Shown here: positions 26,849 to 36,712 of the stretch, piece after piece
How positions within the stretch are numbered: the first letter of the stretch is position 1
Layout: the number at the start of each line of letters is the position of its first letter
DNA from: CALCLY01 sp900552775
Lineage (GTDB): Bacteria > Bacillota > Clostridia > UMGS1883 > UMGS1540
Assembly (NCBI GenBank): GCA_937966555.1
Contig: CALCLY010000031.1
Coordinates: 62,001-126,000, forward strand
DNA: 64,000 nucleotides
Reading direction: 5' to 3'
Program-made: the position numbers and the translations under genes
Notes under the pieces: model-generated
Seen by the model: only the letters and a program-made list of their open reading frames with translations
Databases searched by the model: none
Told to the model about the DNA's origin: nothing

Positions 26849-27748
26849 ATGATATATGTTTGTGCGGATGATTACGGCATGACACCGCAATCCTGTGCCA
26901 AAATTGAAGAATGTTCGAAATACGGTGCACTCAACAAGATAAGCATTTTGCCAAACTCCCCGTACGCCGCACGTGATTTTTCCTATTCCGAATACGGCGT
27001 AACACGCGCCGTTCATATAAATCTTGTGGAGGGGAAATCCCTTATCCCCTCTCACGAAATCAGCTTGCTTGCCGATGAAGAAGGAGTGTTTAAACACACA
27101 TTTTTGGGGCTGCTGCTTCTTTCGCTTTCGCATAAGCGCAGAGAATTTAAAAAGCAGATCTATGCTGAAATGAAGGCTCAAATAACTTACTGGCAAAACA
27201 ACATAGCGCCAAATGCACCGATTTTTCTTGATTCACACCAACATGTGCACATGATACCGGCAATTTTCAAAACTCTTCTTCGAGTTTTGAAAGAAGAAAA
27301 TATAAAAGCGGAGTATATAAGAATTCCGGCAGAACCTCTGATGCCGCATATTATGACGCCGTCGCTGTATTTTTCATACAAACCCGCAAATATCTTAAAG
27401 CATATTATACTGTCGTTTTTCAAGCTTTTGAACAGCGGCGCTTTTAAAAAATCCGGATTGAAAACGGCGTACTTTATGGGCATTCTTTTTTCGGGAGATA
27501 TGACAAGCGACAAAATTCAAAAAATTCTTCCGCGCTATATTAAGCTTGCCGAAAAGAAAAATGCGGACATAGAGCTTTTGTTCCACCCGGGATATGCGAA
27601 ACGCGGCGAATTTAAAAAATTCCGTGCACGCGAAAGTTTTATAAAATTTTATTTGTCGAAACAGAGAAAAAAAGAATACAACACACTTATGCAGATAAAC
27701 CTTGAAGGGAGAACGGAAAATGGCTTACATCGAGCGGGAAAAAGTTGA
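26849..27748 (+). CDS. YdjC/ChbG-type carbohydrate deacetylase
   Basis: 299 aa. The metal site is visible as CADDYGM at residues 4-10 and FLDSHQHVHMIP near 126-137, with LLFHPGYAKRGEF near the end. This family deacetylates chitooligosaccharides and related sugars; in a polysaccharide cluster it may trim N-acetyl groups from the repeat. No signal peptide, so it probably acts before export. The last 29 bp overlap the sugar transferase gene. Confidence 0.85.
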   Translation: MIYVCADDYGMTPQSCAKIEECSKYGALNKISILPNSPYAARDFSYSEYGVTRAVHINLVEGKSLIPSHEISLLADEEGVFKHTFLGLLLLSLSHKRREFKKQIYAEMKAQITYWQNNIAPNAPIFLDSHQHVHMIPAIFKTLLRVLKEENIKAEYIRIPAEPLMPHIMTPSLYFSYKPANILKHIILSFFKLLNSGAFKKSGLKTAYFMGILFSGDMTSDKIQKILPRYIKLAEKKNADIELLFHPGYAKRGEFKKFRARESFIKFYLSKQRKKEYNTLMQINLEGRTENGLHRAGKS

Positions 27749-28400
27749 TAAAAAAACACGCGAAAAGCTTGAAGCACTGATAGAAAAATCATATTCTCAC
27801 TATTGGAAAAAGAAGCGTCTTTTCGACATATTTTTTGCTTCGCTTATTCTACTGTTCTTCATCCCTTTGATGATTGTTATTACCGCCGTAATTTATATAG
27901 ACGATCCTCATGCAAGCCCAATTTATAAACAAATACGCGTAGGCCGTCACGGAAAAACTTTTAATATGTATAAATTCAGGACAATGTATGCAAACGCAGA
28001 CAATATAAAAAGCTCACTTTCAGCTCAAAATGAAATGGACGGTCCCGTATTCAAAATGAAAGACGATCCGAGAATAACAAGAGTCGGCAAATATCTGAGA
28101 AAACTTTCTCTTGATGAACTTATGCAGTTCTTCAACGTATTCAAAGGAGATATGACGCTTGTCGGTCCGCGTCCGCCTCTTCCCGATGAGGTAAAATATT
28201 ATACGGATTATCAAAAGCTCCGCTTACTTGTCACTCCCGGTATCACCTGCACATGGCAAATAAGCAAAAACAGGAATGATATACCGTTTGAAAAATGGGT
28301 TGATATGGATCTTGACTACATACAAAACCGCACTTTTTGGGGCGATATTAAAATAATGCTCAAAACGCCGATTGCCATGCTTTCGGCAACAGGCAGATAA
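27720..28400 (+). CDS. Initiating phosphoglycosyl transferase (bacterial sugar transferase)
   Basis: 226 aa from the ATG at 27720 (GGGAG eight bases before). One N-terminal membrane helix (FFASLILLFFIPLMIVI) after KKRLFDIF, then YKQIRVGRHGKTFNMYKFRT, RVGKYLRKLSLDELMQ and GDMTLVGPRPPLPDEV, the monotopic PglC/WbaP catalytic domain. It moves a sugar phosphate onto undecaprenyl phosphate and starts each repeat unit. Short form without the extra WbaP N-terminal helices. Confidence 0.93.
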   Translation: MAYIEREKVDKKTREKLEALIEKSYSHYWKKKRLFDIFFASLILLFFIPLMIVITAVIYIDDPHASPIYKQIRVGRHGKTFNMYKFRTMYANADNIKSSLSAQNEMDGPVFKMKDDPRITRVGKYLRKLSLDELMQFFNVFKGDMTLVGPRPPLPDEVKYYTDYQKLRLLVTPGITCTWQISKNRNDIPFEKWVDMDLDYIQNRTFWGDIKIMLKTPIAMLSATGR

Positions 28401-28419
28401 AAAAGATAGGAAAAACAAT

Positions 28420-29565
28420 ATGAAAATTGCAATGATCGGTCACAAGGTTATCCCGTCACAACGCGGCGGAATTGAAAACGTTCTCACTTCGCTCTGCCCT
28501 CTTCTCGCAGAGCTCGGCGCAGAAATAACCGTATATAATCGCTCTTCCGATAAAATAGAAGACAATTATTTACACGAAGTAAGAAACGGATTTTATAAAG
28601 GAGTCCGTCTCAAAACCGCACCCACAATTAAATTACGCGGCATATCGGCTATGATAGCTTCATACACGGCAGCTCTGCGCGCTTCGTTTTCGAACGCCGA
28701 CATCGTTCATTTTCATGCGGAAGGTCCCTGTGCCGCACTGTGGATTCCGAAACTTTTCGGCAAAAAATGTGTTGCAACCGTACATGGACTTGACTGGCAG
28801 CGTGAAAAGTGGAAACGCGGCCCGGCTTCAAAATATATTAAAACCGGCGAAAAAGTTATGGCAAAATATGCGGATAAAATCATTGTACTGAGCGAAAGTG
28901 CCCGCACATATTTCAAAGATACATATAAGCGCGATACAGTTCTTATTCCAAACGGAATAGACCGCCCCAAGCATACGGCTGCCGATAAAATAACAAAGCT
29001 TTTCGGTCTTAAAAAAGATGAATACATCTGTGTTGTTTCAAGACTCACTCCCGAAAAGGGTATACATTATCTTATCGATGCACAAAACTCTGTAAAGCCC
29101 GATAAAAAGCTTGTTATCGCAGGTGATACCGGAGACTCGGACAGCGCAGATTCATACACGGCTCTTCTGAGAAAAAAAGCGAAAGATAATCCGAATATCA
29201 TTTTTACGGGATTTATTTCCGGTGATGTACTGCGTGAAATCTACAGCAACACCTATGCCGTGTGCCTCCCCTCCGACATAGAGGGCATGTCTTTAAGTCT
29301 TTTGGAAGCCTTGGCATACGGAAACGCTCTTCTTTGTTCAGACATACCTGAAAATACATCTGTTGCAAAAAATCACGCATTGTATTTTAAAAAAAGCGAT
29401 ACAAATGATTTGGCAAAAAAGCTTAAATTTCTGTGCAGCGACAGTGACTTTGCAAAAAAACTGAAGAAAGGCGCCGACGATTTTATTCTTTCGAAATACA
29501 GCCGAAAAGATGTGGCGTTATCTCATTTCAAACTATATAAAAGCATTTTGGATAGCCGAAAGTAA
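28420..29565 (+). CDS. Glycosyltransferase family 4 protein
   Basis: 381 aa from MKIAMIGHKVIPSQRGGIEN at 28420. GT-B fold: glycine-rich N-terminal loop, VVSRLTPEKGIHYLID in the middle, and IEGMSLSLLEALAYGNALLC carrying the paired Glu residues of retaining GT4 enzymes. Cytoplasmic. Adds a sugar to the repeat unit. Confidence 0.92.
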   Translation: MKIAMIGHKVIPSQRGGIENVLTSLCPLLAELGAEITVYNRSSDKIEDNYLHEVRNGFYKGVRLKTAPTIKLRGISAMIASYTAALRASFSNADIVHFHAEGPCAALWIPKLFGKKCVATVHGLDWQREKWKRGPASKYIKTGEKVMAKYADKIIVLSESARTYFKDTYKRDTVLIPNGIDRPKHTAADKITKLFGLKKDEYICVVSRLTPEKGIHYLIDAQNSVKPDKKLVIAGDTGDSDSADSYTALLRKKAKDNPNIIFTGFISGDVLREIYSNTYAVCLPSDIEGMSLSLLEALAYGNALLCSDIPENTSVAKNHALYFKKSDTNDLAKKLKFLCSDSDFAKKLKKGADDFILSKYSRKDVALSHFKLYKSILDSRK

Positions 29566-29605
29566 ATATCCCTATACGTTATCCCAAAGAAAGGAAATTA
29601 TAAAT

Positions 29606-30862
29606 ATGGACAATTTTGTTTCTTCTTCACCGAATCGATCTTACGACTTTGAAACGAAAGAACAGCGCATAAAAGCGCATCTTAAAACCGTTGTATCGGA
29701 CGAAGTATACAATAAATGGATAGAAAATTTTGTTTTTGAAAAAATCGACTCAAAAAAAATACTAATAGGATATTACGGTTCGGAACCTCTGAAAGAATTC
29801 AACAAAAACTACAGAGAAATCGTATGGATTCATATTTGCTCCGTTGTGGGTTATGTGAAAAAACTTAAAATAATAAAACGCCGCAAAAAAATCGCCGAAC
29901 CGCATGATACTGCCGCAAAGAAGATAAAAAGCCATTCCGCAAAGCTTGTCTTTATGAGTATTTTATGTGCATTTCTTGCTCTGGCTGCCGCCGTTACGGC
30001 TTGCAACTATGTGATTAACAGAAATTTTACCGAAACTTTTTACAGCGTCAGCAGCCTTAAAGTAAACAATGCGATGCGTATTATTCAAATATCCGATTTA
30101 CACAGTGTGTCATACGGAAAAAACAACTCAAAACTTACGGAACGAATTCAAAAGCTCAAGCCTGATATAATTATTTTTACGGGTGACTGTCTCGATTCCT
30201 CATCCCCGTCCGACTCTGAAGTGATAAATCTCTGTTCCTCCCTGAAAGACACTGCACCCATGATTTATGTATACGGGAACAACGAGGTTAAAAGATTTTA
30301 CGATATAAATCTAAATCAGGACGAGCTTGACGCAAAATACGGTTTCTCCGACGAATCACGCAGCCCCGAAGTACTTTCATCGGAAACAGACGATTTTGAA
30401 AAAGAACTTGAGGCAGTCGGAGTGAAAGTTTTGAAAAATGAAAAAGATACCGTAACGGTGGGGTCTACACAGGTTGATATTTACGGTGTTCTTACATCAA
30501 ATCCTTCATCATTCTGGTCATATTCCGGAAAAAGCTTTAACAGTTTTTTATATGATGATCCGAACAATCTTAAAATAACCGCAATTCATGAGCCTACGGT
30601 ATATGAGGTATACAATTATGATTATTGGGGAGATCTCATTCTCTGCGGTCACACGCACGGCGGAACGGCAAAAATTCCGTTTCTCGGTCCTCTTTACACA
30701 CATGAAAACGGCTTATTCCCGGAAAGAAGCGGCGCATATGTATACGGAAGATATTCGGTTTCCGGCACTCCGCTCATTGTCAGCTCCGGGCTCTCAAACA
30801 AAAACATACTGCGGCTTAATAATAAGCCCGAGCTTGTTATTATCGACATTAACAAATTTTAA
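29606..30862 (+). CDS. Membrane metallophosphoesterase with a DnaA domain I-like N-terminus
   Basis: 418 aa from the ATG at 29606 (AAAGGA ten bases before). Residues ~20-90 resemble DnaA domain I: LKTVVSDEVYNKWIENF, an IDSKKILIGY strand, PLKEFNKNYREIV. A basic linker and one membrane helix (114-136) follow. Residues ~157-418 form a calcineurin-like phosphoesterase: ISDLH (D164, H166), TGDCLD, YGNNE, IHEP and CGHTHGG, like YaeI/YkuE. The helix puts the two halves on opposite sides of the membrane, so the phosphoesterase would act outside, perhaps on lipid-linked or polymer phosphates. The DnaA-like call is by eye. Confidence 0.75.
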   Translation: MDNFVSSSPNRSYDFETKEQRIKAHLKTVVSDEVYNKWIENFVFEKIDSKKILIGYYGSEPLKEFNKNYREIVWIHICSVVGYVKKLKIIKRRKKIAEPHDTAAKKIKSHSAKLVFMSILCAFLALAAAVTACNYVINRNFTETFYSVSSLKVNNAMRIIQISDLHSVSYGKNNSKLTERIQKLKPDIIIFTGDCLDSSSPSDSEVINLCSSLKDTAPMIYVYGNNEVKRFYDINLNQDELDAKYGFSDESRSPEVLSSETDDFEKELEAVGVKVLKNEKDTVTVGSTQVDIYGVLTSNPSSFWSYSGKSFNSFLYDDPNNLKITAIHEPTVYEVYNYDYWGDLILCGHTHGGTAKIPFLGPLYTHENGLFPERSGAYVYGRYSVSGTPLIVSSGLSNKNILRLNNKPELVIIDINKF

Positions 30863-30883
30863 TTCGGAAAGGAAAAAGCAAAT

Positions 30884-32245
30884 ATGTTTGTCTCACTGTT
30901 ACAAAAGCTGCTTTTGGCGGCAATTGTTATTATAATGCTTCTGAGTATTGTAAGAATCTATATCCGCTCAAAAAATGTAACCAAAACCGAGTTTACGGAA
31001 ATATTTAAAAACACAGAATATTTAACATCGTGGGTTTTGGTGTGCGTATTTATCTTTACTGCCGTTTTCGGCGTTTTGAATTATGCAGTTGCAAAAAAAT
31101 CCGTTTATGCCGTTATAACGCTTAACTATTCGGAAGCTTCGCAGGCACAAAACTCAAACGGCACCAGATTTAATATTAGCGAAATAACCTGCGATGAGGT
31201 ACTGGAAAGAGCCATTCAAAAAGGCGCCTTTGAAAATATAAATGTAAACGATTTAAAATCATGTCTCACCGTATCTCCGTATGTTCAGGGCGATGTTACG
31301 GATAAATCGTCTTATTATATTTCAACAGAGTTTCTTGTTGAATATCATGCTAACAAAAAAACACAGCGTTTAAACTCAGAAAATGTTTTAAAGCTTATTA
31401 CAAGCGCATATAAGGAATACTATATCGAAAAATATACCGATAATTTCAAACCGGATTCAGGATCGGAAAAGCCTGTCTTTTCCTCAATGGAATACATGGA
31501 TATAGTAGCGTATTTGGACAAAGAAGCAACATCTGTTTTAAATTATCTTTACGGTCTCGCCAAAAAAAGTCCGAGTTTTGTAACTCAAAACAACACAACT
31601 TTTGATTCGATTGCCGGAAAAGTATTTCAGTTTAAAGAAACGCAGATTGAACAAAATCTTCGTTCACTGGTTCTGCAAAACGGTATAACCAGAAATGCTC
31701 CTGATTATACGGACCGTCTGTCATATCAAAATACAACAACCGATTTTGACCGCCAAAAAAATGCGGCATCGTTTGACATTTGCAACAGAGCCATTTCGAT
31801 GTACTCCGAAGAAATGACGCGTGTTGTACTCGTTCCCACGTGGGACGAATCGGGAAAATACTACATGGGCAGAACCAAAGTCGGCATTGACGAACTTTCC
31901 GTTAATGCTTCCGACTACAGCAACAAAGTTGCTTCAAACGAAAAATCCATAATGGACAACAATCTCATAATAAACAAAATTCAAACTGCGGGAGATAATT
32001 CCGCTGCACGCAGTGAGGCAGACTCTCTCATATCGCAAATTGACAGCAGCATTGAATCTTTTACCAAGGAGGCTATTGCTGCAGGAAGAGAATATTCAAA
32101 TTACAAAATGAATCAATGTATAGCCGTAAGCGTTACGGGTTCTTCAATTTTGGGTGAACTTAAACATGTAGCTATATTTGCGATTTTGACATATATTGCG
32201 CTGATGCTTTTGTCAATTTCAAAAGAATTCCCGAAAAAAAGCTGA
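30884..32245 (+). CDS. Wzz-like chain-length/co-polymerase membrane protein
   Basis: 453 aa. Two N-terminal helices (about 8-26 and 45-68), a ~350-residue extracytoplasmic region and a C-terminal helix (LKHVAIFAILTYIALMLLSI). The first outer segment (YAVITLNYSEASQAQNSNGT, then NISEITCDEVLERAI) matches the next gene's YVVIHYNDPA... and VNDIKSSAVMSKVV in position and pattern, so the two are tandem paralogues. Wzz proteins set polymer length. No kinase domain attached. Ends 22 bp before the next gene. Confidence 0.68.
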   Translation: MFVSLLQKLLLAAIVIIMLLSIVRIYIRSKNVTKTEFTEIFKNTEYLTSWVLVCVFIFTAVFGVLNYAVAKKSVYAVITLNYSEASQAQNSNGTRFNISEITCDEVLERAIQKGAFENINVNDLKSCLTVSPYVQGDVTDKSSYYISTEFLVEYHANKKTQRLNSENVLKLITSAYKEYYIEKYTDNFKPDSGSEKPVFSSMEYMDIVAYLDKEATSVLNYLYGLAKKSPSFVTQNNTTFDSIAGKVFQFKETQIEQNLRSLVLQNGITRNAPDYTDRLSYQNTTTDFDRQKNAASFDICNRAISMYSEEMTRVVLVPTWDESGKYYMGRTKVGIDELSVNASDYSNKVASNEKSIMDNNLIINKIQTAGDNSAARSEADSLISQIDSSIESFTKEAIAAGREYSNYKMNQCIAVSVTGSSILGELKHVAIFAILTYIALMLLSISKEFPKKS

Positions 32246-32267
32246 TGCTGTAAGGAGGTAAGACAAA

Positions 32268-34133
32268 ATGAAAAAAACAAATATAATTAAAAAAACCGGC
32301 AAACTTCTTCCGTTTATTATAGTATTTTGTATATTGGCAACAGCCGCAATACATTACAAGCTGAAAACTTCAAACACCTATGTCACTTACGTGGTTATTC
32401 ACTATAATGACCCCGCAGCGGAACAGGGCAAAACTCCTACAGGCGATACTCTTGACGTAAACGATATAAAGTCATCTGCCGTAATGAGCAAAGTTGTTGA
32501 ACAAATGGACCTTACCGGTATTTATTCCGTTGACAACCTTATATCAAGAATTGCCATCACTCCCGTTCCTGACGAGGATAAGGTGGCTCAGAAGCAGGCA
32601 AAGCTTGATGAAGGTGAAGATTATGTCTACGAGCCGAGCACCTTCATAGTTTCCTTCACCGCAACCAACGCCGAAGGCGAAGAATTTGCAAGAGAAGTTC
32701 TTGACAAAACTCTGGATTTATATTACGCGGAATACAGTCAGAAATATGTAAACGTAGCTCCGGCAAACAACACAATCGAAAATATCGACAGAGAAAATTA
32801 CGACTACCTTGAAATGATGGAAATGATAGACAGCGCCGTTTCCGAAACTCTCGATACTCTTTATAAAAGAGACAAAAACACTCCCTATTACAGAGCCACC
32901 GGCACAGGCGAATCTTTTGCCGATTTGGCAGACGATTTTAACTATATTCAGTCGATAAAGGTTTCTTCGCTCTTTTCAAAAATATACAAGTATCAGATAA
33001 CAAAAAACAAACCTGTGTTAATTTCCGACTACACAACAAGAATAGATAACAATAACATATCAAATACAAAAGAAGAAAGTATAATAAACGATATTGTATC
33101 TGTAATAAACGCATATGTAGAAAAAATGAGAAGCTCGGGTAATACCAATATTTCTTCGGATTATATTCTCGATAATCTTCACGAGAAAAATCTGACCGGA
33201 ACCGAATCTTATACTGCCGGTGACCAAACCGTAACGTATGACGAACTTGTATACAGCTGGCGCGACCACAACCGGACTCATGACCATGCCGTTATAGATT
33301 CGGCATACTGCCAATATGTTTTAAACACTTTCGGAAACTGCACGGGTGCATGCCCCGCCGGAGAATGTACATCTTCATCTAAAACATGCACAGAGCTTAA
33401 CAACAAAAATTACGCCGAAATACGAAGCAGTGTTGACAGGGAAATCAAAGATCTTCTTGCAGAGCTTGCAGAACTTTATAACAAAACCACCGCAACAAAT
33501 GACGAATATAATGAATATCTCGGTGCAAGCTACATTTCCGTTCTCTCCTCCTCATCCGTTAAGGAAAGCGTAGATGTAAATCTCTACACCGCGATAGCAT
33601 TCATATTCCTCATTGTGCTTTGCTGCGGCGGAGCCATAGTAATCACAAGAGTAGGAGACATTATAAACTATGTTTTCTACACCGATCATATGACAGGCTT
33701 TTCAAACAGAGCATATTTTGATAAATACTTAAAACAAATGGACCGAAAGCTTTTAGACAACGATGAAGTATACTGCGCTTTGGATATCGCAAATCTTGCT
33801 GCAATAAATACTGCTCATTCACACGAAGCCGGTGACGGTGTAATAAAGCTCTTTGCACTTCTTTTAAATGAAGTGTTCGGCAAATCAGATGCTTCGCTTA
33901 TATACAACGGAAACGGAAGTTTTATAGTTCTTTTAAACGGTTCCGACTATATAAGTGCCGAAGAAATAATGAATATTTTCATGCTCAGACTTGACGAAAG
34001 GGAAGAATATCAGAACATAGAAATAGAATACAAAATAGGCATTGCCGAAACATTTAGAGAAGGACGCACGGCAAGAAAGCTTCTTGCCGAAGCAATTAAA
34101 AACAAAAAGACGTATATATCGGAAGCAAAATAA
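32268..34133 (+). CDS. Wzz-like protein fused to a degenerate GGDEF domain
   Basis: 621 aa. Helix 1 at ~13-31, a long extracytoplasmic Wzz-like domain to ~438 with a Cys-rich insert (NCTGACPAGECTSSSKTC), helix 2 at ~440-462 (TAIAFIFLIVLCCGGAIVI), then a cytoplasmic GGDEF-fold domain from ~470. The latter keeps TDHMTGFSNRAYFDKYL, the ALDI strand and INTAHSHEAGDGV, but the GGDEF signature is GNGSF at 548-552. It probably cannot make c-di-GMP and may instead bind it or act as a structural sensor. It couples second-messenger control to polymer-length control. See findings. Confidence 0.85.
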   Translation: MKKTNIIKKTGKLLPFIIVFCILATAAIHYKLKTSNTYVTYVVIHYNDPAAEQGKTPTGDTLDVNDIKSSAVMSKVVEQMDLTGIYSVDNLISRIAITPVPDEDKVAQKQAKLDEGEDYVYEPSTFIVSFTATNAEGEEFAREVLDKTLDLYYAEYSQKYVNVAPANNTIENIDRENYDYLEMMEMIDSAVSETLDTLYKRDKNTPYYRATGTGESFADLADDFNYIQSIKVSSLFSKIYKYQITKNKPVLISDYTTRIDNNNISNTKEESIINDIVSVINAYVEKMRSSGNTNISSDYILDNLHEKNLTGTESYTAGDQTVTYDELVYSWRDHNRTHDHAVIDSAYCQYVLNTFGNCTGACPAGECTSSSKTCTELNNKNYAEIRSSVDREIKDLLAELAELYNKTTATNDEYNEYLGASYISVLSSSSVKESVDVNLYTAIAFIFLIVLCCGGAIVITRVGDIINYVFYTDHMTGFSNRAYFDKYLKQMDRKLLDNDEVYCALDIANLAAINTAHSHEAGDGVIKLFALLLNEVFGKSDASLIYNGNGSFIVLLNGSDYISAEEIMNIFMLRLDEREEYQNIEIEYKIGIAETFREGRTARKLLAEAIKNKKTYISEAK

Positions 34134-34151
34134 AAGAAACGGAGGGCGAAA

Positions 34152-35456
34152 ATGGAAATCAATGTAACAGACAAAGCAAGAAACATAATATTCTTTGCTG
34201 TAGCTGTCATGATGTACTATTTTCTAACACAGGAAATAAACCTTGGTATATTTATTACATACAGACACGCCTTCGCCCTTGTTTTGATTTTGATTGCAAT
34301 AATCGATTTTCTGCGCAAGCCAAACATCGCCCGCGGCTGTGTTGCCGCAAAAGACTCTTTGGTTTTCAGCCTGCCCATGCTTATAACTTTTTCCGTATCG
34401 CTTTTTATCTGGTTTGCAAAGCAGGTTGATACCACCGTTATATCCCGCGGGCTTTCGAGCATGTTTTTTTACACAAACATGTTCTCTTTCACACTTGCTG
34501 CCGCCGCATTTTTATATTTTTTCGGAGAGCGTGGTATATGGTACAACTTAATTGCAATTTTAACGGCAAATCTTTTGATGATTGCGACCATAATTTCCAA
34601 AAACGGGCTTGCTCCTTATTTTTCGGAATTTATAACGCTTATCAAAACATTTGCCGGAGAAACCGGAGATATTATAGTTCAGGCAGAAGTTCATGAACTT
34701 GCATTTTGTATTGGCGCATATCTGATTTATATGCTCTTAAAGCCACAGAAAAATAAAACCTTTTTTGTCATTCTGGCATTGTCTGCTTTTTGTTTTCTTT
34801 CGGCTTTCAAGAGAATAGGTATAATAGCAATTGCCGTAACACTTGTTTTGGGATGGTTGCTGAAATTCACGGCACGTTTCAGCAAAAAAGCCGCGTCGGG
34901 TGTAATAACTCTTATAACGCTTCTTGTGATTTTTTCGCTTTTAGCTTATATTTACGCCATAAAGATGAATGCATTTGAATTTTTAGAGCAGCTTGGAATT
35001 AACACAAGCGGCCGCGCGGGAATATATGCAGCCGTGGACAAATACTATGAATTTTCACCTGCATTTTTGGGCAACGGCATCGGAGCTTTGACGTATCACT
35101 TAAATACAGATTTAACAGCCGGTGTTTCAGCCGTGCATAACGATTTTCTGCAATACTACATAGATCTCGGCTTTTGGGGATATATTCTCTGGCTTGTTTC
35201 AATAACGCTTGTACGCACACTGTATTTCGGCAGAGACGGCAAAACGGAAAATGCAATTACGGCTTTTTCGTTAATACTGTATCTTATAATAGTTTCTCTG
35301 ACGGATAACACCATGAACTATCCCCTTTTAACAACCACAACCGCCCTGCTTATGATTGGCGGAGGTTTTAACGAACGCGTCAGAAATACCGAGTATAAAA
35401 TCTTCGGACATATTTCCGCCGTAAACAAAAAAGCGAAAGGAGAAATCTTTTCATGA
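34152..35456 (+). CDS. Wzy-like polymerase (O-antigen ligase/polymerase family)
   Basis: 434 aa with about 11 hydrophobic helices, a cytoplasmic basic tail and the conserved outer-loop motif SAVHNDFLQYYIDLGFWGY. It should polymerise flipped repeat units outside the membrane. The stop overlaps the next ATG (ATGA). Confidence 0.85.
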   Translation: MEINVTDKARNIIFFAVAVMMYYFLTQEINLGIFITYRHAFALVLILIAIIDFLRKPNIARGCVAAKDSLVFSLPMLITFSVSLFIWFAKQVDTTVISRGLSSMFFYTNMFSFTLAAAAFLYFFGERGIWYNLIAILTANLLMIATIISKNGLAPYFSEFITLIKTFAGETGDIIVQAEVHELAFCIGAYLIYMLLKPQKNKTFFVILALSAFCFLSAFKRIGIIAIAVTLVLGWLLKFTARFSKKAASGVITLITLLVIFSLLAYIYAIKMNAFEFLEQLGINTSGRAGIYAAVDKYYEFSPAFLGNGIGALTYHLNTDLTAGVSAVHNDFLQYYIDLGFWGYILWLVSITLVRTLYFGRDGKTENAITAFSLILYLIIVSLTDNTMNYPLLTTTTALLMIGGGFNERVRNTEYKIFGHISAVNKKAKGEIFS

Positions 35457-36712
35457 AAATACTGATGATAAATAAATTTCTCTATCCGCGCGGAGGAGCG
35501 GAATCATACATGCTGCAGCTTGGCGAGAGTTTCGAAAAAGCCGGACATGAAGTTCAGTATTTCGGTATGTTTGATATGAAAAACACCGTTGGAAATTCAT
35601 CCGGACTTTATACACAGAATATGGACTTTCACTCAAGCTCTGCAAAAAGATTTCTGTATCCTTTTAAAATTATTTATTCGCGAGATACATACAGAAAGCT
35701 TGTAAGCTTAATAAAATCTTTCAAGCCCGATATTGTTCATATGAATAATATAAATTTTCAGCTTACGCCGGCGGTTATATACGCCGTAAAAAAATTCGGC
35801 ATTCCGTTAGTTCAGACTGTACATGACTATCAAATGATATGCCCGAATCACCTGCTCTATAATTACTGCGAAAACCAAAAATGCGAAAAATGCATAAACG
35901 GCTCCAAATTTAACTGTTTAAAATACAAATGCATTCACAGTTCAAAAATAAAAAGCCTTATCGGAACCGTTGAAGCTTGTCTTTACAAAACTCTTAAAAC
36001 ATACAGACTGGTTGATCTTTTCATATGTCCGAGCGATTTTTTAAACCAAAAGCTTTGCGGAGCCGATAAAATTTTTGACGGCAAAACTTTTACACTGCAT
36101 AACTTTATAGACAAAACAAAAATCAAAAAAAGTGCGCCGTTAAATCCGCCGTACATTGTTTATGCCGGACGGTTTTCGCGCGAAAAAGGCATTGAACTTT
36201 TGGCTGAAACCGCAAAACTTTTGCCGGAATATACTTTTAAAGCCGCAGGAAGCGGACCGGACGAAGATATTTTGGAGAATATTCCCAATATTAATTTAAC
36301 AGGTTTTCTCACAGGAAATGCTCTGGCAGAAGTTATATCGGGCGCCACAGCTTTGATAGCTCCTTCACTTTGCTTTGAGAACTGTCCTCTTTCAATACTT
36401 GAAGCACACTCGGCATCAGTGCCTGTTATAACAATGAATTTCGGCGGAATGGCAGAACTTGTGAAAGACGACGTAACGGGAACGCTTATATCTTCTCCCG
36501 CTCCGCATTCGGCGGCAGAAGCCGTAAAAAAAGCCATGAATAATGCCGATTTACTGCGCCATGGATGCGAAAAACATGCCGAGAAAATTCTTTCGGCAGA
36601 TGATTACCGAGAAATTCTTACGGAAAAATACCTCAAGCTTATGAACCCTATAGCTCAAAACGGAGAAGAAAATGAAGAATGTAAAAGTAAGCATAATAGT
36701 CCCTGTATATAA
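35453..36712 (+). CDS. Glycosyltransferase family 4 protein with Cys-cluster
   Basis: 419 aa. MINKFLYPRGGAESYMLQLG opens the GT-B fold; YAGRFSREKGIELLAE and ENCPLSILEAHSASVPVI are the donor-site motifs. Between ~127 and 162 there is a Cys cluster (YCENQKCEKC, NCLKYKC) seen in one GT4 subgroup. Overlaps the polymerase gene by ATGA and the following GT2 gene by 41 bp. Confidence 0.9.
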   Translation: MKILMINKFLYPRGGAESYMLQLGESFEKAGHEVQYFGMFDMKNTVGNSSGLYTQNMDFHSSSAKRFLYPFKIIYSRDTYRKLVSLIKSFKPDIVHMNNINFQLTPAVIYAVKKFGIPLVQTVHDYQMICPNHLLYNYCENQKCEKCINGSKFNCLKYKCIHSSKIKSLIGTVEACLYKTLKTYRLVDLFICPSDFLNQKLCGADKIFDGKTFTLHNFIDKTKIKKSAPLNPPYIVYAGRFSREKGIELLAETAKLLPEYTFKAAGSGPDEDILENIPNINLTGFLTGNALAEVISGATALIAPSLCFENCPLSILEAHSASVPVITMNFGGMAELVKDDVTGTLISSPAPHSAAEAVKKAMNNADLLRHGCEKHAEKILSADDYREILTEKYLKLMNPIAQNGEENEECKSKHNSPCI

